From assembly GCA_964600045.1 (NCBI GenBank), contig CAZRHS010000023.1:1-23846 (forward strand): a stretch of DNA of 23,846 nucleotides. The letters run 5' to 3'. The notes beneath the pieces were generated by a model. That model made no database searches. It was not told the origin of the DNA and saw only the letters and a list, made by a program, of their open reading frames with translations. This document shows positions 22,286-23,846 of this stretch, one piece after another; within the stretch, counting starts at the first letter, position 1; each line of letters starts with the position of its first letter. The position numbers and the translations under genes were made by a program. The DNA comes from Phil1 sp964600045 (lineage in GTDB: Bacteria > Bacillota > Clostridia > Christensenellales > CAG-138).

Positions 22286-23686
22286 TTATCTGTAATTCTT
22301 AAAGAATTCGCCGTAAGCGCGGCTGGTCATGTACACGTCCGCCTTGGATACTATCTCCCAGGGAGCGTGCATACTCTGCATAGCAACGCCCGCGTCCAGA
22401 ACATCCATATCGTAGTTGGCCATTATGTAGGCTATGGTTCCGCCGCCGCCCTGGTCAACCTTGCCAAGCTCGCTGGTCTGGTAAACCACGCCGTGCTCAT
22501 TGAAAAGCTTGCGAACCTTGCCCACAAGCTCGGCGGAGGCATCGTTGGCGCCGCTCTTGCCGCGGGAGCCGGTGTATTTAACAATCGCTATGCCCTGGCC
22601 GAGATTGGCAAAGTTAGCGTCGTCACCAACGGAAGGATAGTTGGGATCAAACGCCGCCGCAACGTCCGCGCTCAGCATGGTGCTGTGAGCAAGGGCGCGC
22701 CTTATTGAAAGGTCGGAGCAGTTTCCGCCGTTCATAAGGGCTATCATTTCGCCAACCATATTGTTGAAAAAGCTTGAATGCATGCCGGATGCGCCAACGC
22801 TGCCGATTTCTTCCTTGTCAACGTAAAGGCCAACGGTAGTACGCTCGGGGTTTTCAACCTTAAGCAGAGCCGCAAGGGAAGCATAGGAGCAAACGCGGTC
22901 GTCATGGCCGTGCGCCACTATAAGGCCGCGGTCAAAGCCAACATCGCGCGCGGAACCGGCGGGAACGGCCTCAAGCTCGGCGGAAACAAAGTCCTCCTCA
23001 GTAATGCCGTAGCGCTCGTTGAGCACGTTGAGCAGGGCTTTCTTGAACCTGTCAGAAGCCTCGGTATCGTCAAGCGGCAGGCTGCCTATAAGTATGTTCA
23101 GGTTTTCGCCCTCAATGCCTTCGCTAAGGGTCTTGGTTACCTGGTCCTTGGCAAGGTGCGGCAGCAGGTCTGAAATATAGAATACGGGGTCCCCGCACTT
23201 GTCGCCAACGGCAATCTCAACCTTTTCGCCGTTCGCCTTTACTATTACTCCGTAAAGGGCAAGGGGCAGAGCCACCCAGTGATATTTCTTTATTCCGCCG
23301 TAGTAATGCGTTTTCAGCAGCGTTGTTCCGCCCGCCTCGTAAACGGGGTTCTGCTTTATGTCAAGGCGCGGGGAATCCATGTGGCTGCCTACTATGTTCA
23401 TGCCGTTTTCAAGGGGCTCTTTGCCTATAACGGCAAGCATAACGGCCTTGCCGCGGTTGTTGTAATAAACCTTGTCGCCGGCCTTAAGCTCTTTCTTTTC
23501 GCATACGCACACAAATCCGGCTTCCTTGGCGCGGCGGATTATCTCCGCGGCGCAGCGGCGCTCGGTCTTGCTTTCGTTAAGAAACGCCTTATAATCCTCG
23601 CCCATATCCATGCAGGCCTTGCGCTCATCGGCGTTCAGCTTGTCCCAAACATAAGCGCGCTTGTATGTAAGATCCTTGGTTTCCAT
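22286..23686 (-). CDS. M18 family aminopeptidase
   Basis: Dinuclear-zinc aminopeptidase of family M18, forming large tetrahedral dodecamers in known members; it trims N-terminal residues from peptides in the cytoplasm. The 466-residue protein belongs to the Bacillota-type M18 branch. Visible are VGSHMDSPRLD (99-109; H102 and D104), HGHDDRVCSY (259-268), the catalytic glutamates in DKEEIGS (290-296), LSADVAAAFDPNYP, KYTGSRGKSGANDASAE, and the terminal metal-site histidine in MHAPWE. AAAGGAG is placed correctly before the ATG at 23686. It has its own promoter and terminator. Peptide preference is unknown. Confidence 0.95.
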   Translation of the reverse strand: METKDLTYKRAYVWDKLNADERKACMDMGEDYKAFLNESKTERRCAAEIIRRAKEAGFVCVCEKKELKAGDKVYYNNRGKAVMLAVIGKEPLENGMNIVGSHMDSPRLDIKQNPVYEAGGTTLLKTHYYGGIKKYHWVALPLALYGVIVKANGEKVEIAVGDKCGDPVFYISDLLPHLAKDQVTKTLSEGIEGENLNILIGSLPLDDTEASDRFKKALLNVLNERYGITEEDFVSAELEAVPAGSARDVGFDRGLIVAHGHDDRVCSYASLAALLKVENPERTTVGLYVDKEEIGSVGASGMHSSFFNNMVGEMIALMNGGNCSDLSIRRALAHSTMLSADVAAAFDPNYPSVGDDANFANLGQGIAIVKYTGSRGKSGANDASAELVGKVRKLFNEHGVVYQTSELGKVDQGGGGTIAYIMANYDMDVLDAGVAMQSMHAPWEIVSKADVYMTSRAYGEFFKNYR

Positions 23687-23721
23687 AAGCTCTCCTTTAT
23701 AAAAATAAATATTGTAATGTA

Positions 23722-23750
23722 AGCATACAACCTTGCCGCTTTTGCGTCAA
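23722..23750 (-). promoter_or_regulatory. Predicted promoter of the M18 aminopeptidase gene
   Basis: On the minus strand TTGACG (plus 23745-23750) and TATGCT (plus 23722-23727) have 17-base spacing, 36 bases before the ATG. Confidence 0.6.
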
Positions 23751-23772
23751 GAGCGCTTGGGCAAAGCAGCGG

Positions 23773-23802
23773 AAAAACAGGGCAGGCGTCATGCCTGCCC
23801 TG
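23773..23802 (-). terminator. Terminator of the gene entering from the right edge
   Basis: CAGGGCAGGC (23778-23787) and GCCTGCCCTG (23793-23802) form a perfect 10-bp stem with a 5-base loop. On the minus strand it is followed by five T residues (plus-strand A tract 23773-23777). Confidence 0.9.
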
Positions 23803-23820
23803 CTGAGCTGCATAATATAT

Positions 23821-23846
23821 TTACTTCTTTTCAAGTATATCGCTTA
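23821..23846 (-). CDS. C-terminal end of a truncated minus-strand gene
   Basis: The minus strand reads SDILEKK followed by TAA (23821-23823), 18 bases before a strong minus-strand terminator. The position relative to the terminator argues for a real 3' end of a gene that continues beyond the window. Too little is present to name it. Confidence 0.5.

Overview
The window reads as a stretch of the core chromosome of a Gram-positive bacterium of the Bacillota, most likely a clostridial-type anaerobe. Supporting signs are strong AGGAGG-type ribosome binding sites, the dnaX-ybaB-recR and secA-prfB gene pairs, a PlsY acyltransferase, an ECF-transporter S component, a flavodiiron protein (oxygen/NO detoxification in anaerobes), lipoproteins with Gram-positive-style signals, and class A RNase P RNA. 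Base composition is moderate, yet isoleucine is written mostly with ATA, a distinctive codon habit. I see no insertion sequence, phage gene, CRISPR array, tRNA or rRNA.

Layout. Positions 1-1057 (minus): trpS with its terminator. It shares a short divergent promoter region with dnaX. Positions 1183-3817 (plus): dnaX, then ybaB-recR, the replication and recombinational-repair cluster. Positions 3944-5590 (plus): a lipoprotein with a duplicated domain, then plsY, ending at a terminator. Positions 5698-6414 (plus): a C26-type glutamine amidotransferase/hydrolase. Positions 6467-9300 (minus): a RocB-like M20 peptidase followed by the flavodiiron protein fprA. Positions 9560-10162 (plus): a second small lipoprotein. 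Positions 10305-14403 (plus): dsdA, birA, a Nif3-family protein, a coiled-coil zinc-ribbon protein and rnpB, closed by a strong terminator. Positions 14534-15070 (plus): an ECF S component. Positions 15124-19003 (minus): secA then prfB, the latter with the programmed +1 frameshift at an in-frame TGA. Positions 19145-20823 (plus): an EamA-family transporter overlapping a YdcF/DUF218 membrane protein. Positions 20869-22110 (minus): a family 4 glycosyltransferase. Positions 22286-23686 (minus): an M18 aminopeptidase. The right edge holds the last codons of one more minus-strand gene and its terminator.

How the genes work together. Most are housekeeping: replication (dnaX), repair (recR, ybaB), translation (trpS, prfB, rnpB), protein export (secA), membrane lipid synthesis (plsY, probably the glycosyltransferase), cofactor attachment and uptake (birA, ECF S component), amino acid and peptide turnover (dsdA, M18 and M20 peptidases, C26 hydrolase) and oxygen defence (fprA).

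The least ordinary signals are the two lipoproteins. Each carries an internal duplication, and they may share an extracytoplasmic-function sigma factor type promoter. Other points are an apparently leaderless transporter mRNA at 19145, an rnpB starting 18 bases after a coding gene, and the prfB frameshift. I do not see a clear new multi-gene system here.
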